From Dactylis glomerata (lineage: Eukaryota > Streptophyta > Magnoliopsida > Poales > Poaceae): a stretch of 64,000 bases of DNA. Below are positions 23,886 through 36,181 of the stretch, piece after piece. The notes beneath the pieces are model-generated. The model was not told the DNA's origin, did no database searches, and saw only the letters and a program-made list of their open reading frames with translations. The stretch spans positions 124,001 through 188,000 of the forward strand of contig QXEO01001819.1 in the NCBI GenBank assembly GCA_007115705.1. Reading direction: 5' to 3'. A program made the position numbers and the translations under genes. How positions within the stretch are numbered: position 1 is the first letter of the stretch; each line of letters begins with the position of its first letter.

Positions 23886-25638
23886 ACTGCTGTCAGACCA
23901 AAAGATCCCTGCTGAGCTGAATTGTTACTCGTTACTGTAGCTTACTGGCACTTCTTCGCTCTCTCCAGCGGCGTTGTCCGCCGTTGTATACGTACATATA
24001 TGATCTGTACGTAACCATGTGCGCCCTGTACAAGCACATTCTTCGTCGGGAAGGCCAAGGTCACAAGAGGAAACATGATGGTTATGAGTTTGCACAACTG
24101 ACTCCCGTCAGATTGCTGAACATATGATAGCTTCTTGTTCGTCCAGACACTATAATTAGTCTGTTCTCATTTAATATTTATCTCTGTCTTTTCTGTTGCA
24201 TACAAGGTGTTTGTATTTTTGTCCAATCCAGCACCCAGTTAAATAATCTTTAGGTAAACTACAAAAAGGCACAAAGTAAGTATTGGGAGAAGGGTGTCAT
24301 GTCAAGTGATTTTATTCTACTCTTGAAATTATTTATTCATACTTTGATTGGTGCACATGTGCCCTCGAGGTTGACCTACCGCCAGTACAGATGCTCCAAC
24401 ATCGATCGTTGGCCGAGGTGCGAGCCACCATGCGCCTCCGTAGCGGCGCCCACAACTGCCATGACCTATCCTACTATTCCAAATGAGCGACGGTGACCTG
24501 CATCCTCGCTGGTGGGCAACGACATATCCTCTCCAGCATGTGTCCTGCCTTGGTCAAGCTTCGCCTCCAAGAGCATGGCTCGACAAGCTTTGGAGATGCA
24601 GAGCAAATGGATTGGGAGATTGGGTAGAGTCGACTTACTACAAGACAATAGAAAGGAACTTTTCTTGATTGCTTTTCACAAGAGAGGGATATCTCACATG
24701 TAGAGACGAGTGTTCGCGTGTAGCTGGTACGGGGTTTATTTTTTACTTTTCTTTTATGTGTGATTTACTCAGGTGGAACAGGAGCATGTACTGAATAAAT
24801 AAGTGACAAAAAAATGATTGGATAAAATACAAGCAATATGTATAATAAGATTGGAAAAATTAACCATACCGAGGTAAAACATTTGGGGTACATAGATGTA
24901 TTTCAATAAATAAATAATGTCAATAGATAGAATGCGGCTAGAGGAAAATAGCATCTAAACCATAAAAGTTGTGGCACTTCATAATAGGCTATAATTCTAT
25001 TCCATATGTATTAAAAGTTAATTGTATCATCTCATGCCATTATTCCTTCCATTTCTTTTTATAGAGCGTGTTTGTTTCCAAAAGCCTTACTTTAGTGACT
25101 ATTTTTGAAAAAAAAAGTTTCAATATTTAGCATTCTAAATAAATAAAATATGAAAATATATTTCAAAATCTTATATGCTGCAACGTGCAGAGCACGCGCT
25201 ACTTACTAGTACAGATATATCTAGCACTAAAATATGTTTAGATACATCTATATTTGTAAAAGGTAAGATGGGTCGGATGGGAGTATGGTATTCGTTTCTG
25301 AAGATAGTTTGTGATGGTGCATCACGCACTATGAAAATAACATTGGATCTTAAACTGATTAGACAAGCACATGCTTTTGTTCTCCTAGGCAAGTCCGTAT
25401 GAACATGCCTTCGTTGATGTAGAAAATTAACTGAATAAAGCTGATATACGGTTATTCTATGTTCAATAGTAATACTTTCTTATTAGTATGTTTATTTTTT
25501 ATTCATTTTCTGTAAAGGTTTTTCCCTTTCTAAAAGAAGAATAGAATAACCCGTTCATACATCTGTAATACATTGTATGTTCCAAAATAGGTCCTATTCT
25601 ACTACCCTTTCTAGCTATGTGATGGCTATTCACATCTA
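23886..25638. other. Low-copy flank with no recognised gene
   Basis: Short frames around 24299-24703 show no known domain. Around 25040-25275 a degenerate MITE is possible: CCTTCCATTTC on the left, GGTCGGATGGGAGTA on the right, and an internal stretch of the kind found in grass Stowaways. Its ends are too eroded to place exactly. Confidence 0.45.
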
Positions 25639-25807
25639 CACCCTCCGTTTTAAAATATAATATATTTTAGCCTTTTTTGACGCTATGTATATATAAATAT
25701 CTTTTAATGTATAGGTTGGAAGCAAAATAAATATATCTATACACTAAAAAGCATCTAAATACAACTAAGAAAAAGTTAAAACATCTTATATTTTAAAACA
25801 GAGGGAG
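25639..25807. mobile_element. Stowaway-type MITE
   Basis: About 169 bp, with inverted ends: left CCCTCCGTTTTAAAATATAA, right complementary to TTATATTTTAAAACAGAGGG. It is flanked by TA on both sides, and the AT-rich interior can fold on itself. These are hallmarks of Tc1/mariner-derived Stowaway MITEs in grasses. Confidence 0.8.
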
Positions 25808-26842
25808 TACTACCTTAACACCATAGAAGAGTGTGACCCAGCTACACGTAAAGGCAGCAAGTAAATACTTCCAAGCAGTAAAAGGCTTTTGAGTGTACTT
25901 CCAATGGAATAGTTCATTCCAGAAAACAAAATCTCGTTACAGGGGAGAAGTTAAGCAATGAATATGATTGGAGCGTGTGATGCTTTTTGTACGGGACGCA
26001 CGTAACATCTTGTATTAAAAAAATACATACATGCATATTTTTGTATTAAACAGAGTGCACTTCCTTTTTAAACAGCTTGTCGATCATGTTGATCATTCAT
26101 ATGATTGTTGAACGGCTGACACTAGCAGCAAGCAATAAAAAAGGGTTAGCTTTTGCTTCTGTGAAAGTATGCGAATCTCAGCTATTACTGACACGCCAAT
26201 TCAATCCATAATATAATGTTAACCTACCTTTGATTTGGTCTGTGAAAAATGTCTGCCATATTTGCGAGGAAGAAGTGGGAATTTTTATTTCCTAAACAAA
26301 CAGGATAAAAATTCAAATGTTAGCCAACTCAGCGAACCCTTCGCCACACCTCAGAGAATGCAGAAGGAAAACATGCATCACTCCCTCCTAATGAACAATA
26401 TACGTAGGAATAGCGTTGCTACCGAACAGAAAAAGATTCAACTCATAAGGCTGCAAGTCTGAAACTCGCTAAATGAAACTTCAATGAACAGTTGGATCAG
26501 AGCATGCAGCTGGCTCAAAGTAAGATGCATACAAAATCAAAAGAACTACTGATAATAGAAGTTCAGGAATCTTAAATCAAAGACGGTTATCAATGTGTAA
26601 AGCGAGTCCATGCTATTTTCTTACTGCTTTGGCTCTGGTTCATCTATCCCAGTCCTGATCACAACAATCAGATTATTCATCCTTTTTCTTTTACAAGGAG
26701 GAAGTGAGACGTTTTAGTTCTTATAAACTCATAAAAGAACTCAACTTTAGGCAACCCATTCAAGAGTTTGCACTTGCAGCCTCTCAAAAGAAAAAAGATA
26801 TTAGCACTGAAACCAACCCTGGTTGAGTCGTCAGCTATTTAT
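25808..26842. other. No recognised gene
   Basis: AT-rich sequence with scattered short frames and no domain. On the minus strand it lies downstream of the F-box gene and could contribute distal 3' UTR exons, but I can support none here. Confidence 0.4.
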
Positions 26843-27233
26843 CGGAAAGTGCCATTGGCACATGAGCAATAGTGATCCCTCTACTTTCAGATTTTTGATA
26901 ATTTCAAAACCTCACATTTCTTTGTCTCCAAAAATTATGGCGTTAAATATATATAGGAGGAGCATACGCAAAAAATCCTATTAAAAACAAAAAAGAAAAT
27001 ATTCTAACAAAAAGATATACTATTTTACTACTATTTTATGACTAGTCTTTTTTATATTTCCCAAAATACAATGTATTTTTTAAGAGGACTTTTTTGCATA
27101 CACTCCCCCTGTATATATCTATCTATATATTTAACGATATAATTTTTGAGACATAGAAGTGTAAGATTTTGAAATTTTCAAAATTCTAAAGTTGAAGGGA
27201 GCACCGGTGCCCATGTGCACAAAATCCCTACTC
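26843..27233. mobile_element. Mutator-type MITE with 9-bp target duplication
   Basis: 391 bp with long imperfect inverted halves: left GTGATCCCTCTACTTTCAGA mirrors right GTGCTCCCTTCAACTTTAGA as read on the other strand. The perfect 9-bp direct repeat GCTATTTAT flanks it at 26834-26842 and 27234-27242. A 9-bp duplication is the signature of Mutator-like transposition. No transposase is encoded. Confidence 0.82.
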
Positions 27234-27242
27234 GCTATTTAT

Positions 27243-28169
27243 GCAGTAGAGAAATGCAACTGTGATTCAACATAAAGAAGCTTCTTCACAACTCCTAGGA
27301 TGCAATTCGACACTCACTAGTCACTACTGAACTAGAAAAGTGAGCTCCGAACCAGATTGAAATTGAACAGAACAAATAAAACTACATCACGAACATAAGC
27401 AGAAAACCGACTTGGAAATATCCAGCTTGATACAACCTGGAAGATAATCAACCGCACCCACACATGGGCACACAAATAAATGCAAGCAAGATCAGTTCAC
27501 ACAGGTCAGCGCGCCACAAGTCAAGTACTAGTTTAGGCAAAGGAAGTCAATGTGCCTTCAACCATCACACTAGTTGACGAATGTCAGTGGAAATTGGGTA
27601 ACAGACGAAAGTTAACAAATTAAGCGATTAACTCCTACAAGTGCACTTCACAGCTGACCGGTGTATGCTACATAGAGGGTCGTCTCCACGTCAAGCATAC
27701 AATGGAAGAAACAACGCCCAACAGCCCATTTCTGCATCTAAGCCACCAGAAGGTACCTGCAGAGCAAGTAATGTCATCAGGAAAAGTTGTTAGAGTTATT
27801 TTTATATATTTTTGTATGACTCGAACAGAAAAAATTAGCTTCACAATTTGTGGAAGTTGTACCAAAAACTCCAAAGTTGAATCAACTCAACATTATCAGA
27901 AAACAGACATCTGAAACGGAGGAACATCAGTACGTAACTTGTAGTGTGGTGTTAAACTTTCAACTTCAAAATAAGAATTGGTTGAACTAGTCTGAGTAGG
28001 CCAAAAGAAAACTGGGCATAGAAGAGGCTCCTGAACTAGGAAAGTATAAACAAAAGGTCATAGCCAACTATTAGGAATGTATGAGCTAGCTAGTCACTAA
28101 CAAATCAATACTGTACAAGCGTTTCGCAAAGGACCATGCATAATCTTATTAATTGATACTCCCTTCGGT
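27243..28169 (-). other. Downstream region of the F-box gene, possible 3' UTR exon
   Basis: No coding gene is recognised. On the minus strand a good splice acceptor (TTGCTCTGCAG) ends at 27757, and the sequence that follows could be a 3' UTR exon of the F-box gene, paired with a GTAAGC donor at 31446. This is a guess from splice motifs only. A half Stowaway-like end (CTCCCTTCGGTCC) sits near 28161. Confidence 0.3.
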
Positions 28170-31150
28170 CCAAAAAGTGAAAGGTGATGTAGCAACGAGT
28201 AAAACTGTAAGAGTAAAACAAAAAATATATGTCGAACCACAACAAAGGGTTACTAGTTCATTTGCTACTACTTAGCATGGCAGCAGTCTCATCTCTGAGG
28301 ATAAATAGAGAGGAACGGTTCTAATTCATGAGTCAATATATGGACAGGCGAGAGGGAGACGATCCCACACTAACATAAGGAACTTGGGAGTACTAAGGAT
28401 GAAGTAAGCTGAAAGGAATGAAGTTAGATGGAAGGGTGGGCAAACAGAAGACCACACCCAGTAGATAGGGGAATAACCAAAGGCGGACCCAGAAATTTTT
28501 CAAAACCTGGGCAAGCCGAAGTGTGACACAAAAATTTCGCATCGTCGTGGCGGTGCGCGGCCCTAGGCCCGACGTGGATGTCGGAGCGGTGGCTCCAAAT
28601 GTTCACCTCCGCCGTGTTGTGTCGAGGTGTTTGGGTGTCGGTTGTTCGCTTGAACGTTTTGGTCGTCGACTTGTGTGGAGCGCGACCTCAAGGCTGGCGT
28701 GTGTTGTATCCATTTTTTAACCAGTTTTCCATATAAACTGACCAATTTAATTCTTTTGTATCAATTAAAAGGTAAATCTTTTGCCTCGTTTAAAAAAAAT
28801 CACATACACATCAATGAAAATAAACAAAATAGATATAAAAAATACCTTCAACCAGAGTTTTAAGGTACAAAGATGATACGGTATATGAAGAACACAATAA
28901 CACATGCAAATATCACGGAAATTCACTTTTGATCCTGGGAGCATACGCTCCTGCCATCGGAAAAAAACATTTTATAATGTTAAAACATTCTGAAGAAAAA
29001 TTCCGTACGTAGGTCTCGACCTATTATGTATGCCAAGTTTCATGGTAAACTAAAAAAAATTGTGTCCAGTGTAAAAAAGATAACAAAAATGTCTCATAAA
29101 TAGCTTTTTTAGCACCAAATTTTCTCTTTTTTATACACGACACAAAACATATCGGTCTTTCGTGAAACGACACTACAATCACTTATTAGAACATTGAGAT
29201 GTACATGGGGCATTTTTTGTCAGAATGTTTTGACATTTTAAAATGCGTTCACTTATTAGAACAATGAGATGTACGTGTGGCATTTTTTTCAGAATTGTTT
29301 GACATTTTAAAATGCGTTTAAGATTAATTACAAAAATCAGGCGCATATGCACCTGCGTGCAAAAACCCCTTGTCCCAAATGTCATCGGTACACATGCAAA
29401 AACTCGATTGGGTTGGACATCGATGGATTTCTAAAAAGCTCGGTTGACCACGACCAGCCCTAAAAGGATTGATTATTGGGCTTGGACTAGCGCGGGATAT
29501 TCTGCCGACTGGCCCAACAAGGCAAAAATCTCTGTTCAAGCCTGGGCAAAGCACCAGATCGATTCGCTCTCCTAGCTGTGGTCAGCGACCTGTGCAAGAG
29601 GCGAGCGGAAGTGAAGCCCGGGCAGCCGCCCGGGCAACAGGGACGGTAGGTCCGCCCATGGGAATAACATCAGTAGATACAAAAAATAAAATAAAACTGT
29701 TATTGCTGATGAAAGCAGTTTTAAATATGAATCTAGCCATGTCCTTTTGACCCTGTTTTCATTATCAAGGATAAACATTAGGTGGCTAAAACTCAATACA
29801 TTTTATTGCACATAAATCATAGCTACATACAGTCGGACATGCAAATCTGGTGGATAACAAGTGACATGCTGAGAAAATGTTTAACTGAACAGCGTAAAAC
29901 TAGAATAATCATGCATAAAACTACAATGACTGCAAGCAGAACTGCAAAACAATAAACAGAGGTATAAGATTTAGCAAAGGCATACTCTTCCAAGTATTGT
30001 GACTATAGTTAGTTCACTAAATATCACGAAGATCCAAAATAAGCAGAAATGTGAAATGGCAAACCTATAAGTCTATAAATAATGGAAACGTGAAAACAAA
30101 TGCTCAGTTAATTCTACTTACAGCATGCAAATAACACTAAGACTTGATAGACCCATAACCACAGAAAAAATATATAAAGGTGACGCAGCAACAAGTGAAG
30201 CTCTAAAAGTAAACAGAAATATATCCCCCGAAGCAAGAGAAAGGGTTAGTTCATTTGCTACTACTTAGCATGACAGCAGTCTCATCTCTGAGCAGGCACA
30301 AACATATGCACAAACAGAGAATGAGTAATGGTTCTAAGTCACTGGAACAAATGGTATTGGTCATGAAAGCAGTTTTTAAGATGAATCTAGTCATTTCATT
30401 TTTTGACCAGTATGCAGTAATATCCAGGTGGCTAAAATTGAAGATATTAGACTACATATAAAGCATAGCTACATAAAGCTTTTGACCTGACAAATAATAT
30501 TACTGAATCGTGGCCAATTACATATATATGGAAGTTTTGCGGACAACAAGCAACATGCTGAGGAAATGTTTATCCAAACAGCCCAACACTAGAATAATTG
30601 TCAATAAAACCACAATAACCGCAAGCAAAACAGTAAACAACATCATAAGATTTTTAATGAAGCCATATTCTTCAAGTATTGTGGCCATCATTGGTTACTA
30701 GGTATCACAATGATCAAAATAAGAAGCAATGTAAAGCGGCATAAAGTCCAAAAATAAATGAAATTTGAAACCAAATGGTCAGGTATTGTTATTATATCAA
30801 TGACCTGTGTAGACAGGACCAACATGCAAGTTACACTATGACTTGATAGACCCTTAACCACATAAAAGAAAATTAAACGCAATGTAGCAAAGTAAAAGTT
30901 GAAAAAGAAACATATCGCCGAAGCATGGTGGTGGCATTCTCCATTGTGAACAGGCACGAGCATATGCACAAATAGGGAATGGGGGAAAGTTCCTAGTTTA
31001 GCAGTCATTGGAGAAGCTAGAGGAAAAGAACCAACACTACCAGAAGGAGCTGGGGGGCACTAAAGAAGAGGTAAACTGAAAACAAGGCAGCTGGATGGAA
31101 CGAGAAGGCAAGCGAAAAAGCAAATCCAGTAGAAGAAGGGGCTGGTAAAA
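28170..31150. repeat. Diverged tandem repeat, about 650-bp units, three copies (one partial)
   Basis: The stretch 29700-30355 is repeated, diverged, at 30356-31005. Shared landmarks include GATGAAAGCAGTTTT near 29708 and 30362, GACTTGATAGACCC near 30140 and 30840, and GTTAGTTCATTTGCTACTAC near 30245. A third, partial copy (28170-28469) carries the tail of the unit and, after it, the same sequence that follows the last unit near 31040-31150. The hAT element at 28478-29660 separates this partial copy from the others. No coding potential is seen. Confidence 0.75.
28478..29660. mobile_element. Non-autonomous hAT element with 8-bp target duplication
   Basis: 1183 bp. Ends are CAAAGGCGGACC and, inverted, CATGGGCGGACC, matching the CA..GGCGG termini of hAT (Tip100-like) elements. 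The perfect 8-bp direct repeat GGAATAAC lies at 28470-28477 and 29661-29668. No transposase ORF. Inside, a 70-bp segment is tandemly duplicated (29180-29249 and 29250-29318), and the surrounding sequence (about 28920-29370) may be a second nested MITE whose ends I cannot fix. Confidence 0.85.
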
Positions 31151-31493
31151 CATCAGCAAGCAAAAGAGAAAGGTAGGCGGGTGAAAGCATGAAGAAGAGA
31201 ATGGAGAGCTGTTAAGGAAGCAGGGCTGGAGAAAGGATTCAAGACGCAGCCTGCCATCAAAGCATAAGAGGTGGCCAGGTGGGAAACATACATACAATAT
31301 TTGAAGAAAAGAGTTATAGAAAAAATCTTAAGACTCCTCTCTTGCAATTTGAACCAGTAAATGGCAGTAAAAAGGACAGCAGTCCATTCTTTTAAGGAAT
31401 AGATCCAATGCCTTAACATACATGCAAGAGCAAGAGATATGCTTACCTGCTCAACCACTACATCACTATAGCATATATAATGGGACAGTCCTA

Positions 31494-31546
31494 TTAAGAA
31501 TTCTGCGGAAGATCGGCTGCATCATGTCCACCACCATTGCCTGTTC
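31494..31546 (-). CDS. F-box gene, terminal coding exon (exon 2)
   Basis: On the minus strand an acceptor with a pyrimidine-rich lead (CTTATGCTTGCAG) ends at 31547. The exon completes the glycine codon split by the donor at 53833, adds TGNGGGHDAADLPQNS and stops (TAA, 31494-31496). The phase fits exactly, and a polar C-terminal tail is the expected kind of ending for this F-box family. The product would be 389 aa. The intron is 22286 bp, but only 570 bp once the retrotransposon and its duplication are removed. A GTAAGC donor at 31446 suggests a further intron in the 3' UTR. No transcript evidence is available. Confidence 0.62.
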
Positions 31547-32069
31547 CTGCAAGCATAAGTGAAACAACCGATGACATTCCAAAAAAACACCAAAGTCATA
31601 GTCATAGTTTAAAAACAAACCAAAAGTTTTAATAAAGCATTAAGAGTACATAAAAAACCTCATCTATCTTCAAATCAAAGAATATTTTTGAAAATAGTAT
31701 ATATACTGGTAAATATCGTGAAAATGAAGAACAAGCACAACTCAGACTATAAGCTGGTCAGAAGAGACAATTTATCCAAAATTACTAAGCTTATTCCATG
31801 CCATATCAGAAAAAAATCATACTACTATAAGTCCTAGAAAAAAAGTGATCATGAGTATTCAGATTGGGTTATCTTCAAATATATTTAGCATGAAAATAAA
31901 ATATAATCATACTAAGTTATGTTTTCTGGTGCCACATATTAAATTATCTCTCTAGCTCATAGAATTGAACTTGGAAGCTCCATATGTGAATATGATTAAC
32001 ACAGATTGCTTGCATTTATGATTATTCACAAACCACAACCAATATATTCAGCAAACATAACAAAGCTAT
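31547..32069 (-). other. Native part of the F-box intron, 3' side
   Basis: AT-rich, no ORF, ending at the GCTAT target site (32065-32069) of the chromovirus. The matching 5' side of the intron is 53786-53832. Confidence 0.55.
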
Positions 32070-33030
32070 TGTAACAACTCAAAAATTTGTAACCTATTTC
32101 CTATTAATTAAAGTGCCAAATTTTGGGCCAAGATAAAACCTTTCATCTCATATCGCATGCATGCATAGTATTTGAATAAGTGTTGTTCTATGATTTCATG
32201 TGTGTTGAAAATTGTTGTATATTATTTAGTTAATCCACATCTAACCAATAGAAGCATTAGGGAAGAAACACAAGGACCAAAGAAACCAGAAGCAAAAGAA
32301 ATAAAGAAAAAGAGAAGAAAAGTTTGATCTAGAAAATGTTATTGACTACCCTACTTTGGACACTTAGATTAAGAAATCTGTAAATCAATTAGGTGTCTGG
32401 TTAGTTGGTTGAGCTTGACCACATTACCTACTTACTCAACCAAGGTTTTTCAAACAAAAACTCAAACCAGAACCCCACTCAAACATCTGCCAAATTTTGA
32501 ATCTGAAACAGTGACCATATCCAAATTTCGAAATAAAATTTCTGCAAAACATTTTCTTTCTTCAGAACAAAAATAGATTTGGAATCCTTATGGAATATCT
32601 TGACAACCCACGGTGGCTGATTTCAAAATTTCAAATTCAAATTTCGTTCAGGCATTTGACCGAACACCCTGTGAGCACAAATTCAGAAAATCGCGTCTAC
32701 TGTTGATGACGCCGCCGCCGTACTTCTTCGTACTCGTAGGTGTACCCGACGACGCCTTAGACCCCTCCGCTGTCGATCCCTCACGGGAACCCGCCCGGAC
32801 CCCGGCCATGGACGGTGGAAAAGCCGCCGTTCCTGCCTCCCTGTCACCGGACCAGTGCGCACGCGCGCCGACCGTTGCCGAGGTCAGCGAGCGACGCCAG
32901 CCCGCCCGCCGAGGAGCCGCGTCACCCACGACCTGCCCCCGTGACCCAACGACGTCGCCAGAGCCGCCGCGCCCCGAAATTTTTCCCGCCAGCACCCCTC
33001 TGGAAACCCTAGCTCCCGCTCCCTCTCGAC

Positions 33031-33040
33031 CCTATAAAAA
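33031..33040 (+). promoter_or_regulatory. TATA box of the chromovirus LTR
   Basis: CCTATAAAAA in a GC-rich context, repeated in the 3' LTR at about 51185-51194. Transcription would start near 33065, leaving a long leader before the ORFs. Confidence 0.7.
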
Positions 33041-34042
33041 GGCCCCCTCGACGCCTCAGAACTCCACACCACCGCAGCTACCGATTCCTACCTTTCTCTC
33101 TTCCTCTCTCCCTCGGAAGCGTCCGAGTTCTGCGAGCGTGCGCCACCGCGTTCTGGAAGATTCTGGCCGCCGTTGGAGCTTCTGCTGGTGCAAGGTGGAG
33201 GAGCAGAGCAGCCGCCATCGATCTGCATCCCCGCCGTCGAGTTCTTCTTCCCCTGCGTCGAGCTGCGCCGTCGAGCCGTACACTGCCGTCGCCGGTGAGT
33301 CCCTGCCCGTGTCTGAGGTAGACGACGCCCGAGCGCCGTTGGATTCTAATCCAACGGCAACTTACCGATTCGGGATTGTAAGTGATCTGACGGGGAGGCC
33401 CCACCTGTCAGGTTTAAAAAGAAAACGTCTCCCGCCTGCGAAACGGTATTTGGGCCGGCCCGTTCGGGAATCCTTCGGTGCGGCCCAGTTCTGTTAGAAT
33501 TCGGTCCGTTAGATGTTTTATTATTTCCCGCCCGATTTTCGAATTCAATTCAGTACTGATTTTCGAATTTAAATTCCAGGAGATTTAGGAATCCGTTTTT
33601 AGCAAATAAATACTCGTTGGAAAGCTTAGGAAATAATCTAGCCCCTGGAATCATCCATGATTCAATTTGAGTTAGTTAACTAATTTAATAAGAATGCTTT
33701 TACCTTAGCCTTATTAATCTTAGGAAAATCTTAGAAACTTGTTAAAACCTTCTAAAATGTTGAAACTCGGTTTGTGAACTCACTAGTCAACTTATCTACT
33801 GTTTAGTCCAACCTTAATCAATTAAAACCTTGTTAGTGCTATCAATTAAACCCTAATCCAACCCTAGTGTGTAGCATAAAATGATAGATTTCACTACATA
33901 CTTGGTTTAATAATTACCCCCACTACCAATTTACTTAATTAATCCCTCTCCTCTTGAACTAGCCCTAATACCCCTGGTTTCATACCAATGCTAAGAAAGT
34001 GATCAACACATGGCACATGGTAAAAAAATCCAACTTGCACAC

Positions 34043-34376
34043 TGACAAGGGTATAGCTAATAGAGCCCATTAGTTGAGTACCCCTGAGGCCCGATAAGCT
34101 AGGCCCAATTGTAATGATAGTCGAATACGAGTTCCTACCGTATGTCGATATTGTAATATATATCGTACCCTACCCGATCCTCGAGACCTGGCCATCTATA
34201 TATAGGGGCCAGGAGGGGACGGGGTAGGCCAGATTGAAAGCAAGCCAGGTTGAACACCCAAGTTTACTTTCAACGCACACCTATTTCGACTAACTTTACC
34301 TTCAAGTTCATCCGATGCCCTATCTCCCCGATCCTAAGTCCTTCATCTAGGACATTTGTCGAGTTAACCCTCGTCA
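34043..34376 (+). mobile_element. Solo LTR of the Tat family (334 bp)
   Basis: It begins TGACAAGGGTATAG and ends CCCTCGTCA, homologous but diverged from the Tat LTR at 23550-23885. The duplication CACAC lies at 34038-34042 and 34377-34381. The matching position of the 3' chromovirus LTR (about 52195) has a single CACAC and no insert, so the empty site is visible in the same window. The missing interior implies LTR-LTR recombination after insertion. Confidence 0.93.
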
Positions 34377-35969
34377 CACACTTAATGGAAACTTGGAAGA
34401 AAACTTGCAAACCAACTCAATAAAATTCATCATGACTACTATTGTTGAAACAAGTATGTGTGCTTGGAGTGTTGTTGGTATTGTTTAAGTGATTGTGTGC
34501 ATTGTGTTTATTCGTTATTAGACGCTAGTGTTGCTGAAGAGGATATTGAGGGGGGATTTTATCAAGAAGAAGAAGACTATCCAGGACACCTTGCCAACCA
34601 AGGCAAGCCATCTTTTGAATCATACTCCAAATGCCTAGTTTTCCTATTGCATTCTACTTGTTTTTAAGTAAATTGCATGATTGAATTGCTACTTTAGAAT
34701 GATAGTTGTGTAGTGATATTTTGCTTAGCAAGAGTATCACGCTGAGTTTATCCTACCCTATTTAGTGGTATCATCACTCAATGTAGCTGCTCAGTCGCTA
34801 ATAAAATTGAGGTCATCTATAAGGGGAACCCTATTTGAAATTGGTGACTTGAACTTGGAAACTTGAATTGGAGACTTCTCCTACATGATGGTTTTATGAA
34901 GGAAAATAATCTTGACTAAGGACTATGGAATGTATTTGAAAAATGATAATAAGTGATGTACCATGTGAGCCAACCATTACCGTACGACCACATTATCCCT
35001 AAATGGGAAGGGGCTTAGTCCGTAGCTTGTTTACCCTAGTATGGGAGACCTTGTATCATCCTTTATAGAAGTGCACCGTGCGCGGGTACTTCCGAACCGG
35101 GTGGAAATTTCCATTCATGCAGCATCCTGTAACGGGCAAAACTAGAGACGCCGGAACGGAGATGTCCGTGTCTCGGGCTCTAGGAAAGGATCCTATATTA
35201 GAGTGAACAAGTGAAAAAGTTTGTTTGATTATTTGAAACTCGCATACTTTGTGTATGACGATCTGTGGATTTCTCCCGGCAGATGTATCGAATCTTGTGG
35301 GTAAAGTGTACCCCTCTACAGAGGTTTCAAAACTATTCGAATAGCCGCGTCCGCGGTCATGGACAGCTGGCAAGCTGTACTTGACTTTTGTCAAGAATGT
35401 TAACAACTTATGATGAACTTGGTGAATGACTTCACTTGACATTGATGTTGACCAACACTTGAAGTTCCTCTTTAGATTGAACTTAGGGAATTAAATCTTC
35501 TTCTCTACTAATGAACATTCTTGGGAAATAAAACTAGCTTTTGCAAATAAACTTAGTGCTTAGTCCACCATATCAACCATGCATATCTACTTCATCATTT
35601 TGTTTATAAGATGGTTTGCGAGTGCATCCAATGTACTCATGGCTGTGTCCCTGGCTATCAACTTGGCCAGACTATGGGGAAGATTATCTGGAGGAAGGTT
35701 ATGAAGAGGAGTACCAGAACTAAGATCATCTCCTGAGTCGCCATTGCCTGTAGGGTGAAGGCATGGACCCGAAGACGTTATTTCCGCTGCTATATTGGGT
35801 TGTAATATGAACTTGGTCACTATGACCATTTGTATTTGAACTATTCGTATTGTAACGGTCTATGGAACTGGTTACCAACCACGTTATGTGTATCACAACA
35901 ATGATTCTGGGATTGTGGTGGAATGCATAACGGGCACTTTGAATTTCTGGAAATTCGGGTGTTACAAGT

Positions 35970-35981
35970 TGGTATCAGAGC
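35970..35981 (+). other. Primer binding site of the chromovirus, tRNA-Met type
   Basis: TGGTATCAGAGC starts 3 bp after the 5' LTR end. Confidence 0.9.
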
Positions 35982-36181
35982 CTAGGTTTGAACATAGGAG
36001 ACCTTAGTTAGAATGGGCGTTAGATGAAACCTTTATAAAAGCAAAGAGATAAGTAATGGTTTAAAATTGCTTAGTCTTTCCTCTCTATTTACAAAGCTTT
36101 GTATATGATTCAGTTTTTGCCTACTTAAAATTTTGCACACTTGGGTTGATCACTAACTTAATCTAATCTAAAATTTTGTAG

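Larger units (their letters stand above)
32070..35966 (+). repeat. 5' LTR of the chromovirus, with a solo LTR inside
   Basis: 3897 bp as found, 3558 bp without the solo LTR and its 5-bp duplication. U3 runs to a TATA box at 33031-33040. The part around the TATA box is very GC-rich and contains a long frame (to 33497) that is also open in the 3' copy. Confidence 0.93.

Noticed and set aside
28170..31150. CRISPR-like spaced repeats
   Set aside because: Units are about 650 bp, diverged and in a plant nuclear context; no short identical repeats with unique spacers occur anywhere in the window.
32613..33497. 294-aa frame in the chromovirus 5' LTR, also open at 50763-51650
   Set aside because: It spans the TATA box and predicted transcription start, is proline/serine/arginine-rich from GC bias, and begins in U3 or in a different nested element. 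It is open in both copies because the LTRs are nearly identical.
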